From an uncultured Sphaerochaeta sp. (GTDB lineage: Bacteria; Spirochaetota; Spirochaetia; Sphaerochaetales; Sphaerochaetaceae): DNA of 64,000 nt. Position numbers and translations under genes: made by a program. Numbering within the stretch: the first letter of the stretch is position 1; each line of letters begins with the position of its first letter. The notes beneath the pieces were generated by a model, which made no database searches, was not told the DNA's origin, and saw only the letters and a program-made list of their open reading frames with translations. This document shows positions 63,793 to 64,000 of the stretch, one piece after another. The stretch covers positions 1,426,001 through 1,490,000 of the forward strand of contig NZ_OY781063.1 of the NCBI RefSeq assembly GCF_963676285.1. Direction: 5' to 3'.

Positions 63793-64000
63793 TTAGCGGA
63801 CCAATGCAGGGCTCTTGGGATCGAACTTCCAACCAGGGATCAGGAACTGCATACCCTCTGCATCATCCCGAGCACCAAGCTTCTGGTCAACATACAGCTT
63901 ATGAGCTTTCTCAACCTGCGCCCGGTCAACCTCAATACCCAGCCCTGGCTTACCGGTGAGCGCAATATGCCCATCCTCAATCTTCATCGGATCGACACTC
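63793..64000 (-). CDS. gudD: Glucarate dehydratase, C-terminal end only (runs off the window)
   Basis: The last 68 or so residues of an enolase-superfamily dehydratase; the gene continues past the right edge. The end matches GudD closely from memory: KPGLGIEVDRAQVEKAHKLY, then LGARDDAEGMQFLIPGWKFD and a final VR. GudD converts D-glucarate or L-idarate to 5-keto-4-deoxyglucarate. The internal methionine at 63987 is not the start. It is the first visible gene of the minus-strand hexarate operon, followed by the AEC carrier. Confidence 0.87.
   Translation of the reverse strand, partial: SVDPMKIEDGHIALTGKPGLGIEVDRAQVEKAHKLYVDQKLGARDDAEGMQFLIPGWKFDPKSPALVR

Noticed and set aside
1..64000. CRISPR arrays, tRNA or rRNA genes, riboswitches
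   Set aside because: No regularly spaced repeats, cloverleaf sequences, rRNA segments or recognised riboswitch cores were found on reading through the window; a covariance-model scan would be decisive.

Overview
The window most resembles a free-living, sugar-fermenting spirochaete of the Sphaerochaeta type. This is an inference. It rests on moderate GC, many binding-protein-dependent sugar and acid importers, and secreted binding proteins that share a cleavage-site signature A-[AEG]-G-[TQ]-x-[ED] without a lipobox cysteine. No rRNA, tRNA or CRISPR array was seen.

Layout. 0-7 kb holds a specialised NusG (LoaP/UpxY-like) antiterminator, an AroE-like dehydrogenase, a transglutaminase-like protein, a membrane protein, and an exopolysaccharide pair (Wzz/BY-kinase-like protein with a dead P-loop, and a Wzy-like polymerase). 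7-17 kb is a glycan-use locus: a rhamnogalacturonan-lyase-like propeller protein, a Gfo/Idh/MocA oxidoreductase, an AraC regulator and a divergent operon (binding protein, GH3 glycosidase, two LplB/LplC-like permeases). 17-24 kb is a defence-like island: a RelBE module, a HigBA module with a broken toxin, an operon of an unknown protein, two BrxD-like (DUF2791) ATPases and an HI0074-family protein, and a divergently transcribed SF2 helicase. 24-32 kb holds an XRE-SorC hybrid regulator and its probable target operon: a sugar ABC importer, a phosphodiester-glycosidase-like protein and a glycosyltransferase. 32-41.6 kb is a regulon built around a FadR-type GntR regulator: a TIM-barrel isomerase, a tripartite tricarboxylate transporter (TTT), a transketolase-like enzyme and an HpcH/HpaI aldolase, interrupted by a dead IS630 copy. 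41.7-51 kb is a nine-gene minus-strand operon (second TTT, HpcH/HpaI aldolase, transaldolase-like enzyme, hydroxyacid dehydrogenase, RraA-like protein, GarR, DapA-like lyase) preceded by its own GntR regulator; the last two genes form a GC-rich block. 51-57.7 kb is a mosaic of accessory modules (frameshifted MFS-HEAT protein, AAA/DUF4143 ATPase, AbiE toxin-antitoxin pair) separated by near-identical repeats. 57.7-64 kb is a hexarate operon: glucarate dehydratase (3' end only), an AEC carrier, a third TTT and galactarate dehydratase GarD.

How it fits together. GudD and GarD would make 5-keto-4-deoxyglucarate. An HpcH/HpaI (GarL-like) aldolase would split it to pyruvate and tartronate semialdehyde, which GarR would reduce to glycerate; the DapA-like protein may offer a dehydratase branch. 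Three TTT importers in about 27 kb point to strong investment in sugar-acid uptake. All five binding-protein genes are followed directly by a stem-loop before the next gene of the operon, as expected if the binding protein is made in excess. The best candidate for an undescribed system is the helicase/two-ATPase/unknown/HI0074 cassette at 18.85-24.22 kb. The repeat-bounded module array at 51-57.7 kb comes second.
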